In this document: positions 45,085 to 53,784 of the stretch, piece by piece
Layout: every line of letters starts with the position of its first letter
Numbering within the stretch: the stretch's first letter is position 1
NCBI GenBank assembly: GCA_903829015.1
Contig: CAIKOJ010000026.1
Location: 1 to 64,000 of the forward strand
Source of the DNA: an uncultured Bacteroidota bacterium
GTDB lineage: Bacteria; Bacteroidota; Bacteroidia; Chitinophagales; Chitinophagaceae
Direction of reading: 5' to 3'
Length of the DNA stretch: 64,000 nt
Translations under genes and position numbers: made by a program
Notes under the pieces: model-generated
What the model was told of the DNA's origin: nothing
What the model saw: only the letters and a program-made list of their open reading frames with translations
The model's database searches: none

Positions 45085-46290
45085 CTAACACCTTTCAATG
45101 ATCACCGCATAACCTTGTCCAAGGCCGATACACATGGTGGCAAGTGCGTAGCGTTTCTGTGTTTTTTGCAGTTCCATTGCGGCTGAATAAATGATACGTG
45201 AGCCGCTCATACCTAACGGATGCCCTAATGCTATCGCCCCGCCATTTGGGTTTATTCTCGGATCGTTGTCGGCAAGTCCAAGCTGCCTGATACATGCAAG
45301 GCTTTGTGCTGCAAACGCCTCATTCAGCTCTATTATGTCTATATCATTCATTGTCAATCCGGCTTTGGTAAGTGCCTTTTGGGTTGCAGGTACCGGACCT
45401 ATACCCATGATCCTCGGCTCTACACCAGCTACGGCTGAGCTAACTATTCGTGCTTTCGGGCTGGCGCCGTATTGATTTACTGCTTCGCCCGACAAAATAT
45501 AAAGAGCCGATGCGCCATCATTCAGCCCCGATGCGTTGCCGGCGGTTACAGTTCCGGTTTTCTTGAAAGACGGTTTCAGTTGCCCTAACTTCTCTACGGT
45601 TGTAGTTGGTTTCAAAAATTCGTCTTTTGATACTATGGTTGGGTCACCTTTTTTGTTTGGTATCTCTACCGCCGTTATCTCTTCTGCCAGTCTGCCCGAT
45701 TGTTGTGCTGCTGCAGCTTTCATCTGCGAGTTGTAAGCAAACAAGTCCTGATCTTCACGACTAATGTTGTACATCTCAGCAAGGTTTTCAGCAGTCACGC
45801 CCATTGCATCCGTTCCATAGAGTTCATGCATTTTCGGATTGATGAAACGCCATCCGAAACTCGAGTCAAACATCTGTGCATCCTGCCCGAAAGGCTGAGA
45901 TGTTTTGGATATCACCCATGGTCCTCTGGTCATGTGTTCCATACCTCCGGCCATAAATACATCGCCGTCGCCTGCTTTTATCGCACGGGCAGCATTGATC
46001 ACCGCACTCATGCCCGATGCGCAAAGCCTGTTGATCGTTTCGCCCGGCACGGTATACGGAATACCTGCCAGCAACAGCGACATCCTCGCTACATTCCGGT
46101 TATCATCACCTGCCTGATTCGATGTGCCGAAGATAACGTCATCGATCACTTCTGCCGGAATAGATGGGTTTCGCTCTACTAGCTTGCGCATTACCACCGC
46201 AGCCAGATCATCTGCCCGTATACCTGATAGAGATCCTCTGAAATTTCCAATTGGAGTTCTGATGCCGTCGACAATGAATGCTTCTTTCAT
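45085..46290 (-). CDS. pcaF: Thiolase of the 3-oxoadipyl-CoA type
   Basis: A 401-residue thiolase cleaving a 3-oxoacyl-CoA with CoA. The nucleophile Cys90 is in NRLCASG, the His in GGAIALGHPLGMSG (about residue 357) and the second Cys in CIGLGQG (about 387). Features of the PcaF/PaaJ subgroup are the start GNFRGSLSGIRADDLAA and GTSNQAGDDNRNVARM, which differ from acetyl-CoA acetyltransferases. That subgroup ends the beta-ketoadipate or phenylacetate routes, but no other gene of either route is nearby, so a general beta-oxidation role is possible. Confidence 0.8.
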   Translation of the reverse strand: MKEAFIVDGIRTPIGNFRGSLSGIRADDLAAVVMRKLVERNPSIPAEVIDDVIFGTSNQAGDDNRNVARMSLLLAGIPYTVPGETINRLCASGMSAVINAARAIKAGDGDVFMAGGMEHMTRGPWVISKTSQPFGQDAQMFDSSFGWRFINPKMHELYGTDAMGVTAENLAEMYNISREDQDLFAYNSQMKAAAAQQSGRLAEEITAVEIPNKKGDPTIVSKDEFLKPTTTVEKLGQLKPSFKKTGTVTAGNASGLNDGASALYILSGEAVNQYGASPKARIVSSAVAGVEPRIMGIGPVPATQKALTKAGLTMNDIDIIELNEAFAAQSLACIRQLGLADNDPRINPNGGAIALGHPLGMSGSRIIYSAAMELQKTQKRYALATMCIGLGQGYAVIIERC

Positions 46291-46357
46291 GAATAGTATA
46301 AGTTGAGAGGGAAAACTGTAAACTTACAGACTGATCCCTGTTGTGTAAAAACAGGCG

Positions 46358-46365
46358 CAAAGTTA
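46358..46365 (-). promoter_or_regulatory. -7 element TAACTTTG of the thiolase gene
   Basis: Perfect TAnnTTTG on the minus strand; predicted start near 46351, leader about 61 nt. It lies in the gap between porT and the thiolase gene, so the thiolase has its own promoter. Confidence 0.5.
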
Positions 46366-46424
46366 AGCCACTTTTTAATCTGGCGGCAGCCTGACGAAAT
46401 GTGATCTGATCTTTTGCTTCTTAA

Positions 46425-47123
46425 TTACCCTTCCAGATGGATGGAGATAACGATCATCCTGGTGTAAAGGGTTTCGATGGCGTTGCTCAGCGGCAGTTTG
46501 GCGTCTTTGTACAACTGGTTCATCAGCCCTTGGCTCAGCTTGATCTCTGGAGAGAATATGAAATTCGGATTGAAAAACTCAAATCCTACGCCAATTTCAT
46601 ACCCAAAGTCCATCGGACTTACCTTCAGGAATTCATCCGACCTGCGCGATCTGGCGTTGGCTGCCATATCATAGTCGAATTTTACTCCTGCAATAGCATA
46701 GAACCTGAAATTCTTGATACGGTCGCTCTTGAATTTCAGCTGCAATGGCAGGTGCATGTAGATAGACTCAATGTTTTTCTTCAGCGTACTGTCAGCGGGA
46801 ATGCCGTATTGATAAACAATATTTTTTTCTGCGAATGCCAGCGAAGGAACGAAACGCAGGTCTATGAAATTGGTTAGTTTCAAATTGCCCAGCAGCCCCA
46901 GATTGAATCCCGGCTGCCAGTGTGGCTGGATTCTTTTAAAGGTATCAGTATTAGAAAACGAATTAGTGTAATTGATTTGGTAAACCGAAAAATTCAGACC
47001 AAACGTGAGACCGAAATAGTAGTGTTTATCGTCATGATCCGCCATGTTTAAGATCGTACGCTGGGCTCTGGAACTGAAAGTTAGGAGTACAATAAAAGTG
47101 ATCAGAAAGGAAACCCTGCGCAT
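46425..47123 (-). CDS. porT: T9SS / gliding protein PorT (SprT)
   Basis: A 232-residue outer-membrane beta-barrel protein with a signal peptide (1-20, ending SRAQ). The start of the mature part, NMADHDDKHYYFGLTFGLN, and the stretch GFNLGLLGNLKLTNFIDLRFVPSLAFAE follow the PorT/SprT pattern, as does the end LSNAIETLYTRMIVISIHLEG. Generic 'porin-family' barrels lack this C-terminus. PorT is needed for T9SS assembly in Porphyromonas and Flavobacterium. In many Bacteroidota it neighbours ubiE; here the thiolase gene lies downstream on the same strand instead. A TATCTTCG element precedes it. Confidence 0.75.
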   Translation of the reverse strand: MRRVSFLITFIVLLTFSSRAQRTILNMADHDDKHYYFGLTFGLNFSVYQINYTNSFSNTDTFKRIQPHWQPGFNLGLLGNLKLTNFIDLRFVPSLAFAEKNIVYQYGIPADSTLKKNIESIYMHLPLQLKFKSDRIKNFRFYAIAGVKFDYDMAANARSRRSDEFLKVSPMDFGYEIGVGFEFFNPNFIFSPEIKLSQGLMNQLYKDAKLPLSNAIETLYTRMIVISIHLEG

Positions 47124-47157
47124 GAATTGTTTTGTTGTAGCTCTTAAACGTAAAATG

Positions 47158-47165
47158 CGAAGATA
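47158..47165 (-). promoter_or_regulatory. -7-like element TATCTTCG of porT
   Basis: Minus-strand TATCTTCG, the TAnnTTCG variant; predicted start near 47151, about 28 nt before the porT ATG. Confidence 0.4.
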
Positions 47166-47255
47166 TAGTATGTTCGTCGTTTGTTATCTTATTATGATTT
47201 ATTGAAAATTAAGGAAACTTAATAAAAAAAATGTTTTTTGAAACCTACTTTTCCC

Positions 47256-47263
47256 TAACTTTG
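47256..47263 (+). promoter_or_regulatory. -7 element TAACTTTG of a candidate small RNA
   Basis: Perfect TAnnTTTG, with TTTTTTG at 47234-47240 (15-nt spacing, slightly short). The predicted start near 47270 would lead directly to the terminator at 47334-47361. Confidence 0.5.
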
Positions 47264-47269
47264 TTTTCG

Positions 47270-47361
47270 GAAAAGAGAAAATCTTAAAGGTATACTTTAT
47301 ATAAGATATTTCCCTGACACCGTGAAAACTACAAGCCCCGGACTTCCGGGGCTATTTTTTT
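47270..47361 (+). ncRNA. Candidate intergenic small RNA of about 90 nt
   Basis: Between the promoter element at 47256-47263 and a strong terminator (AGCCCCGG 47334-47341 and CCGGGGCT 47346-47353 around ACTT, then seven T) lie about 65 nt without an ORF. No coding gene lies upstream on this strand for at least 2 kb (thiolase and porT are on the minus strand), so the terminator must end a transcript starting here. Family unknown; I could not match a known RNA. Confidence 0.5.
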
Positions 47362-47540
47362 GTGACTGGCTTATTACCTTGAGTTATTCTAAGTTCTATT
47401 TCGTTTCAGACTTTTATTTTTGTAACCAACAGTTAATATTCCCTCTTAATTTTGTTATAGAAAATGGCGCAAATTTTATTTGATTGGCATGTAATCATAT
47501 AGATATTTACGGCATAAAAAAAATTAATCGTTCCGAAAGT

Positions 47541-47548
47541 TATCTTTG
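47541..47548 (+). promoter_or_regulatory. -7 element TATCTTTG of the EGF-like lipoprotein gene
   Basis: Perfect TAnnTTTG; predicted start near 47555, 33 nt before the ATG at 47588. A second element (TATTTTTG, 47415-47422) lies upstream. Confidence 0.5.
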
Positions 47549-47587
47549 ATAAAACATTTGATATTTTAGCAGTTCCAAATTTCTTTT

Positions 47588-48100
47588 ATGAAACAAAACC
47601 GTGCCATACTCTTTGCTGTATCACTAGCTGTTGCAGTTTTGTCTGTTGTGTTGTATTCTGCTTGTAATAAGAACAAGTGCCATAATGTTCTTTGCCTTAA
47701 TAAGGGAGTGTGTGACGGCGGTAATTGCGTGTGCCCTGTAGGGTTCGAAGGTCCACGGTGCGAATCTCTCTCCAGAGATAAGTTTATTTTTACCTATCGT
47801 GGTGGCGATACTTGTGGTGCAGATCCATCAAGCATGCACTATACTCCTTACCAGATACATTTACTTGCAGTTTTACACGACTCGTTGGAAATGACTATGA
47901 AAAACTTCATAAATAATATGGAAGACAGTGCTATCTGCACAATCCAGTCTACCGATTCATTTACTTTTCAAGGGGCTAATAATAGTACAACTTATTATGG
48001 CTGGGGCAAACTTAGCAACGATAGTCTCTGGCTTCGTTACCACGTAGTTCACGACACCACTTCTTACGATTGCAGCTATTTTGGGCAAAGTCTTAGGTAG
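47588..48100 (+). CDS. Lipoprotein with an EGF-like domain
   Basis: A 170-residue predicted lipoprotein. A hydrophobic signal (7-24) ends at YSAC (Cys26), followed by NKNK. Residues 31-60 form an EGF-like module with six Cys in order C-x4-C-x5-C-x4-C-x-C-x8-C (CHNVLCLNKGVC, then NCVCPVGFEGPRCE). The rest (about 65-170) is an unrecognised beta-rich domain with four more Cys. EGF-like repeats occur in Bacteroidota surface proteins and may mediate protein contacts. It directly precedes the giant T9SS adhesin on the same strand. Confidence 0.75.
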   Translation: MKQNRAILFAVSLAVAVLSVVLYSACNKNKCHNVLCLNKGVCDGGNCVCPVGFEGPRCESLSRDKFIFTYRGGDTCGADPSSMHYTPYQIHLLAVLHDSLEMTMKNFINNMEDSAICTIQSTDSFTFQGANNSTTYYGWGKLSNDSLWLRYHVVHDTTSYDCSYFGQSLR

Positions 48101-48441
48101 TTTTTATTTTATAATCGTGTTGCTCTGTTGCACCAGACCTCAACAATTATTTTCTCCGAGATATTTAAATTATTTAACTGATAATTAATCAACTTCACTT
48201 GTTGATTTTACTATCGGAATGCCTGCGCATTTAATTTTATTAAATTTGATTTCCGGCCTAAGGAAATCATAAAAATTATTACTACCTTTAGAACTGATTG
48301 CAGAAAAAAGACAACGCCTTGTTCAAAAAACAAGATGTTTCTTTCTTTTTGCTATTGTATGCTGTTCAACTATTTGAATCGATTTATAAAATTAGTTTGA
48401 TAGAAATAATATTTGGTTGCCCCTTTTTTAAAAAAGATAAA
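48101..48441 (+). other. 341-base region before the giant adhesin
   Basis: It contains a weak terminator-like hairpin (AATCAAC/GTTGATT, 48187-48207, then TTTTA) for the lipoprotein gene and a TACCTTTA element at 48283-48290. A start from the latter would give a leader of about 145 nt before the ATG at 48442. The frame of the adhesin is open back to a TTG at 48298, but that segment lacks signal-peptide order and is not counted as coding. Confidence 0.5.
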
Positions 48442-51400
48442 ATGAGAAAAATGTACAATTCCCTAAAAGTGCTGTTGATCCTATTACTGGGCGTTCACTT
48501 TAGCTCAGTTGCTCAAACTGTTTCATTTTCGTACACCGGTGGCCCGCAAACTTACACTGTGCCGGCGGGCGTATCGGCAATCTCAGTTTTGGTGCAGGGT
48601 GCTGAAGGCGGTCTTAATTCTGATGAGCCCGATTTTCCAGACGTAGCTGGTAGAGGTGGTTGCGTTCGTGCAATCATAGCAGTTACGCCGGGCCAAGTGC
48701 TTCAGATAAATGTTGGTGGTCGTGGTCAAAATGGTACGGCTACAGCAGGAGGTGCTGGTGGCTACAACGGTGGCGGTGACGGTAGTTACGGCGTTGCCAC
48801 TTATTCAGGTGGTGGTGGTGGTGGTGCTTCCGATGTGAGGTTGTTCCCTTTCGCACCAGGCGACAGATTAGTTGTTGCTGGCGGCGGTGGCGGCGCTGGT
48901 TTGCAGTGTGGCGGTGATTTGGATCGTGGTGGAAATGGTGGTGCGAACATTGGTGGCACTACAGGTGAAGATGGTGTGGGTTGTGGTGCTACTACCGGCG
49001 GTGGCGGCGGTACTTCAGGGGCTTTTGGTGGTTTTGGCGGTATTTGTCCTTCTTGTGTTGGTTCACCGGGCAGTGATGGTACAATTACTGATGGTGGTGC
49101 AGGTGGTATTACTTCTGCCGGCGGCGGCGGTGGCGGTGGTTTTTATGGCGGCGGCGGTGGTCAGTTCAGCGGTGGTGGCGGTGGTGCCGATTACTTCGGT
49201 GCCCCCGGAGTTTCGTTGGTGAGTGAAACTCGCGGTTGCAGAACAGGCAATGGTTTAGTTACTGTTTCAGTATACTGTGTAGCTGGCACTATTAGTGGTG
49301 CAGATAATTTGTGTGTTGGTAGCTCTACTACTTTATCAGATGCAGCTCCAGGTGGCAGGTGGTTTAGTGGAGATCTTTCAAAAGCTACTATTGACACTTT
49401 TACTGGCTTGGTTACTGGTGTTGGCGCAGGCGTTGTTACAATAAGTTACGAAGTAATTGCTGGTATCCCTGGCTGCCGTGCAACAACACAGTTAACAGTC
49501 AATCCTGTTCCTGCTCCTATTTCTGGACCTTTCTTTGTATGTGAAGGATCTTCTATAGCATTTATTGACACTGATCCCGGAGGCACATGGTCTAGTGCCA
49601 ACACTGCGATTGCTACAATTGGTTCGTCTACGGGCGTCATTGTTGGTGTTTCGGCCGGATCGGTTGACATTTCTTATACGTTTACAATTACCGGATGTGC
49701 TACTGTAAGAAGTCTGGTTGTAAACCCAAGACCTTCAGCTATTGTAGGTACACCAGCCGTTTGCGAAGGATCGTGTGTTACACTCACCGATCCAGACCCG
49801 GGCGGCACATGGTCAAGTACGTCTACTGGTACTGCTACCATTACAACGGGTGGTCTTGTATGTGGTGTTTCTGCTGGCATTAGTACGATTAGCTACATGA
49901 TTGGTGTTTGTGCGGCTACCGTATCTTTTTCGGTCAACCCAAATCCTACTGTGCCTTCAGGTTCCGGTACGGTATGTATGGGTTCAAACATTACACTTAC
50001 ATCAACACCAGGCGGTGGTACATGGACGAGCGGTACACCCGGTGTGGCTACCATCGGCTCATCTGATGGTGTTGTAACTCCTGTCACTTGTCCGGGCAGT
50101 ACTATCATTACTTACACATTGCCAACAACTTGCTCTCGTACAAGAACAATATCTACCAATTGTCTGCCTGCCGCAATTGGCGGTCCGTCAGTTGTTTGTG
50201 AGGGGTCAACTATAACCCTCACTGATGGTGTTTCAGGGTCTTGGTCTGTTGCGCCTACTACCGTTGCCACTGTTACTCCTGGTCCGGGTACAAGTACTAC
50301 TTTAAGAGGCATGGGTATTATTGGAACCGGTGGTGTTGCTACTGTTACTTTTACCGCAACAAGTACGAGTTGTAGTGTAACGAGAACTGTTACAGTAAAT
50401 CCACGTCCTGATACGATCAAGATGACCAATCCGGTATGTACTGGTAATTGCGTTGCTGTTTTGACCGGCCCAGCGGGTGGTACCTGGACTAGTGGTACAC
50501 CTTCTGTAGGTGCAGTTGGCTCTGCCACCGATTTCTGCGCAGTTGCTGCAGGTACTACCAATATCGTTTATACATTACCTGGCACAGGTTGCGCCAGATC
50601 GCTTATTGTTACAGTAAATACAACTCCACCCCCAATAACCGGTCCAACTCAGGTTTGTGTCGGACAAACTGTTACAAACGTTTGTGCTGTTGGTGGCGGT
50701 ACTTGGACTGCTGTACCTGGTACGGGTTCTGTAACTATTGTTCCCGCTGGTACTTCTGTGGCAGTTACTGGGGCAACTGTTGGTACAGATACTTTGTTTT
50801 ACAGGATGCCTACAGGTTGTTTCCAGAGTTTTGTAGACACAGTTATGCCTTTGCCGGATACAATTGTTGGTACACTTACCGCAATGTGTGAAGGTGATAC
50901 TACTTACTTGACTGATGCCGTTACTGGCGGTGTTTGGTCCAGTAGCCTTACAGCTGTTGCTACAATCGGCTCTACTACCGGTATGGTTGTTGGTGTAGGT
51001 GGTGGTGTAGTTACCTTCACATATACAATTGGTTCCGGTTGTTATCAGACATATAACATGACAATTGTTGGTAAGCCGTCTGTAATTACAGGCCCGTTAA
51101 ATGTTTGTACGGGTGCAGCCACATTCACACTTACATCGGGCGGTGGTGCCGGTACATGGTCATGTACGCCATCTACGGTAGCTACAATAACTGCGGGAAC
51201 AGGGGATGTTACGGCCGTTGGGCCAGGTACGGCAACTGTATGCTATACTTTTGTCGCTGCGCCTGGTTGTTTCAGATGCACGACTTTAAATGTAAATCCA
51301 AACCCAACAAGTATTTCAGGTCCTAACACTGTTTGTGTCGGCAGTCAGGTAGCAGAAACATCTTCTCCTGGTGGTGGTAACTGGACGTTTACTAATCCTA

Positions 51401-53658
51401 ATGCAACAGTCGTTATAGGTACTGGTATTGTAACTGGCGTTACTCCCGGCAATGATACACTCATTTATACATTGCCTACAGGTTGTGCCGTAAGAAAACC
51501 AATGGTGGTAGTCGCGTCACCAAATCCTATTACTTTCACTACACTTAATATTTGTCAGGGACAAACGCTAACGTTAACCGAAACAACTCCAGGTGGAACA
51601 TGGTCTTCCGCCAACACTGCTGTGGGTACTATTTCACCTACCACTGGAACTACTACTGTCGTTGCCGGTGTTGGCCCAGGTACTGATACTATCAGATATA
51701 CAAATGGTAGTGGATGTTCACGATTTGTAGTCGTGACCGTTACTGCATTCTCAACTGCAATAACTGGTCCATCAAGCGCTTGTATGGGTTCAACAATTAC
51801 ACTTTCGGAAGCTCCTGCAGTTGGAACTTGGTCTAGCTCACCCACAACTGTTGCTACCGTTGGTGCAGGTCCATCTACTACTACAATTGTAACTCCTGTG
51901 AGTACAGGTACGGTTACAGTTACATTTAATAATGGAGGTTGTGCAATTTCAAAAGTGATCACCGTTAACCCAACACCAATTGCAGCTATTACACCACTTG
52001 GCCCTACGGACCTTTGTCCGGGCAATGTAGTGGCACTTACTGCCACTACAGGTGTCGGTTATACTTACGTTTGGCGTAACCCGGGTGTAATTGCAGGTGC
52101 AACTTCATCTAGTTATGTAACTGGTGTTGCAGGTAACTATTTTGTAGTAGTTACGCTGGGGCCTTGCTCGGCTACTTCGTCTAATCAGCCAGTTACTGTT
52201 AATCCGGTTATTGCAGGTATTTCACCTACAACTCTGGTTACATGTGCAAGTTCAATGCCTACTTTGAACGCTACACCTACAGGAGCCGGTATCACTTACC
52301 AGTGGCTGTTTGGTGGGGTGCCGATAGTAGGTGCGGTTGGCGCAACTTATACACCTACTCTTTCGGGTACTTATACAGTTAAGGTGACTAACGTATTTGG
52401 TTGCTGGAGTATTTCTCCAACATCTACAGTCACACTTCTTTCTTCTCCTCCATCTACAATTACCGTTACCGGGTCATTATCATTCTGTGCTGGTGGCAGC
52501 GTTACACTTACGGGTAACCCTGGAACAGGGCTAACTTACCAATGGAAATTGGGAGGTCTTCCTATCGCAGGTGCAACTAATATTACTCACGTTGCCACGT
52601 TGGCAGGAACGTATACTTTGTTGGTCTCTAACTCTGGTTGCGGCACTACATCGGCACCGGTTACAGTTACTGTCAATCCGGCGCCACCTGCTACTATCGT
52701 AGCTGCCGGAGATACCGTGTTCTGTACAGGTGGAAACGTGATACTAGCTGCTCCAGCGGGTGCTTATACCTACCAGTGGTACAAGGCAGGTGTTGTAATT
52801 CCTGGGGCAACAAATGTTACTTACACTGCTACTACAACCGGTAGTTACAAGGTCAAGGTAACCTCTATTGTAGGTGGTTGTACAGCAATGTCTATTGCTA
52901 AGAATGTAACTGCTGTTTCGGCACCACTTGTTTCACCCCTTTCAGCTACTTCCTTCTGCTGGGGTGGCAGTGTTTCACTTTCAGCCATTGTTGTTGCTGG
53001 TGCCGGTCCGATAGCCTACCAGTGGTTTAAGAACGGTGTGGCAATAGTGGGTGCTACTACAGCTACCTATGTGGCTCGACATACCGGATTGTACTCAGTG
53101 ATGATCACAGTTGGTACACTGTCTACATGTAGTATATTCAGTGCCAGCACATCCGTTACCGAGTGGCCTTTACCAAATCCTCTGGTTTCTTTCGATGGTG
53201 TTTACTTGAGTACCAGCACTTTCGTTTCTTACCAATGGTACAAGAACTCTGTTGTGATACCTGGTGCTACTTCATTCAGATGTCGTAATACAGGCCTAGG
53301 TAGCTATACTGTTATCGTTACAGATATTCATGGTTGTCAGTCAGTGTCTCCGGCATATGTGGTCACACACATCACTCCCGGACCACCAGAGCCTACAGCT
53401 ACCAATGGATTGGTGGACATCACAATTAGTGGTGATATCAGAATATTCCCGAACCCAGCTCAGAACATGATTCACATCGAATCAGAGAACGTTGTTCGTG
53501 CTGTTATTACAAGCCTGGACGGAAGAATAGTGATAGATATGCCAGAGGCGAAAGATGTAAGCATTAGCGGTATTGCTGATGGCATTTACCTCGTTAAATT
53601 GTACAATACTGTTGGAACTCTTGTGAAGACTGAGAAATTAGTGAAGGCCTCTAACTAG
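48442..53658 (+). CDS. Giant T9SS-secreted adhesin with glycine-rich head and 18 Ig-like repeats
   Basis: A 1,738-residue surface protein. The signal peptide is 1-24 (ending SSVAQ). Residues 25-280 are glycine-rich, beginning VSFSYTGGPQTYTVPAGVS and containing long Gly/Ala runs. Twelve repeats of about 70-80 residues follow (about 49.28-51.97 kb), each with a 'VC-x-G-s-x-x-t-L' strand, a 'GG-t-W-s-s' turn, 'aTI-x-x-x-t-G-x-V' and a closing 'GC'. Six Ig/PKD-like repeats follow (about 51.97-53.39 kb) with 'tYqWyk-x-G-x-x-i-x-GAT-x-x-x-Y' and 'GsY-x-V-x-V-t'. A type-A T9SS sorting domain closes the protein (IRIFPNPAQNMIHIE to LVKTEKLVKASN). Likely anchored adhesin or gliding-type protein; ligand unknown. 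Confidence 0.9.
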   Translation: MRKMYNSLKVLLILLLGVHFSSVAQTVSFSYTGGPQTYTVPAGVSAISVLVQGAEGGLNSDEPDFPDVAGRGGCVRAIIAVTPGQVLQINVGGRGQNGTATAGGAGGYNGGGDGSYGVATYSGGGGGGASDVRLFPFAPGDRLVVAGGGGGAGLQCGGDLDRGGNGGANIGGTTGEDGVGCGATTGGGGGTSGAFGGFGGICPSCVGSPGSDGTITDGGAGGITSAGGGGGGGFYGGGGGQFSGGGGGADYFGAPGVSLVSETRGCRTGNGLVTVSVYCVAGTISGADNLCVGSSTTLSDAAPGGRWFSGDLSKATIDTFTGLVTGVGAGVVTISYEVIAGIPGCRATTQLTVNPVPAPISGPFFVCEGSSIAFIDTDPGGTWSSANTAIATIGSSTGVIVGVSAGSVDISYTFTITGCATVRSLVVNPRPSAIVGTPAVCEGSCVTLTDPDPGGTWSSTSTGTATITTGGLVCGVSAGISTISYMIGVCAATVSFSVNPNPTVPSGSGTVCMGSNITLTSTPGGGTWTSGTPGVATIGSSDGVVTPVTCPGSTIITYTLPTTCSRTRTISTNCLPAAIGGPSVVCEGSTITLTDGVSGSWSVAPTTVATVTPGPGTSTTLRGMGIIGTGGVATVTFTATSTSCSVTRTVTVNPRPDTIKMTNPVCTGNCVAVLTGPAGGTWTSGTPSVGAVGSATDFCAVAAGTTNIVYTLPGTGCARSLIVTVNTTPPPITGPTQVCVGQTVTNVCAVGGGTWTAVPGTGSVTIVPAGTSVAVTGATVGTDTLFYRMPTGCFQSFVDTVMPLPDTIVGTLTAMCEGDTTYLTDAVTGGVWSSSLTAVATIGSTTGMVVGVGGGVVTFTYTIGSGCYQTYNMTIVGKPSVITGPLNVCTGAATFTLTSGGGAGTWSCTPSTVATITAGTGDVTAVGPGTATVCYTFVAAPGCFRCTTLNVNPNPTSISGPNTVCVGSQVAETSSPGGGNWTFTNPNATVVIGTGIVTGVTPGNDTLIYTLPTGCAVRKPMVVVASPNPITFTTLNICQGQTLTLTETTPGGTWSSANTAVGTISPTTGTTTVVAGVGPGTDTIRYTNGSGCSRFVVVTVTAFSTAITGPSSACMGSTITLSEAPAVGTWSSSPTTVATVGAGPSTTTIVTPVSTGTVTVTFNNGGCAISKVITVNPTPIAAITPLGPTDLCPGNVVALTATTGVGYTYVWRNPGVIAGATSSSYVTGVAGNYFVVVTLGPCSATSSNQPVTVNPVIAGISPTTLVTCASSMPTLNATPTGAGITYQWLFGGVPIVGAVGATYTPTLSGTYTVKVTNVFGCWSISPTSTVTLLSSPPSTITVTGSLSFCAGGSVTLTGNPGTGLTYQWKLGGLPIAGATNITHVATLAGTYTLLVSNSGCGTTSAPVTVTVNPAPPATIVAAGDTVFCTGGNVILAAPAGAYTYQWYKAGVVIPGATNVTYTATTTGSYKVKVTSIVGGCTAMSIAKNVTAVSAPLVSPLSATSFCWGGSVSLSAIVVAGAGPIAYQWFKNGVAIVGATTATYVARHTGLYSVMITVGTLSTCSIFSASTSVTEWPLPNPLVSFDGVYLSTSTFVSYQWYKNSVVIPGATSFRCRNTGLGSYTVIVTDIHGCQSVSPAYVVTHITPGPPEPTATNGLVDITISGDIRIFPNPAQNMIHIESENVVRAVITSLDGRIVIDMPEAKDVSISGIADGIYLVKLYNTVGTLVKTEKLVKASN

Positions 53659-53690
53659 CCTCATTTACAGGTTCGTTCCATACAAAATAT

Positions 53691-53725
53691 AAAACCGGCT
53701 GTTCAGTTGCTGAACAGCCGGTTTT
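53691..53725 (+). terminator. Terminator of the adhesin gene
   Basis: A perfect 16-bp stem (53691-53706 with 53710-53725) closes a 3-nt loop, flanked by A-rich and T-rich sequence, so it can work in both directions. It follows the adhesin stop by 32 bases. Confidence 0.88.
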
Positions 53726-53740
53726 ATTTTAGGCTTACTC

Positions 53741-53778
53741 AAAAAAAAAGAGAGAAGCTTTTGAACTTCTCTGTTTTT
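53741..53778 (-). terminator. Terminator of pepA-pdxA
   Basis: AGAGAAG (53751-53757) pairs with CTTCTCT (53766-53772) around an 8-nt loop. On the minus strand the stem is followed by a run of nine T (53741-53749). It lies 12 bases after the pdxA stop and may also act in the plus direction, where six T follow. Confidence 0.75.
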
Positions 53779-53784
53779 TATCTT

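Larger units (their letters stand above)
47124..47587 (+). other. 464-base region between porT and the EGF-like lipoprotein gene
   Basis: The region holds the porT promoter element (47158-47165, minus), a compact plus-strand unit of promoter plus terminator (47256-47361, candidate small RNA), a further TATTTTTG (47415-47422, plus) and TATCTTTG (47541-47548, plus) for the lipoprotein gene. No ORF of protein-like character was seen. Confidence 0.6.

Noticed and set aside
48298-48441. TTG-started 48-residue N-terminal extension of the giant adhesin
   Set aside because: The extension places a non-signal hydrophobic segment before a perfect signal peptide that begins at the ATG at 48442.
50112-52046. 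Minus-strand Val/Pro-rich frames inside the giant adhesin
   Set aside because: Thr/Gly/Val codons of the repeats read on the other strand give long open frames; no start context or family motif.
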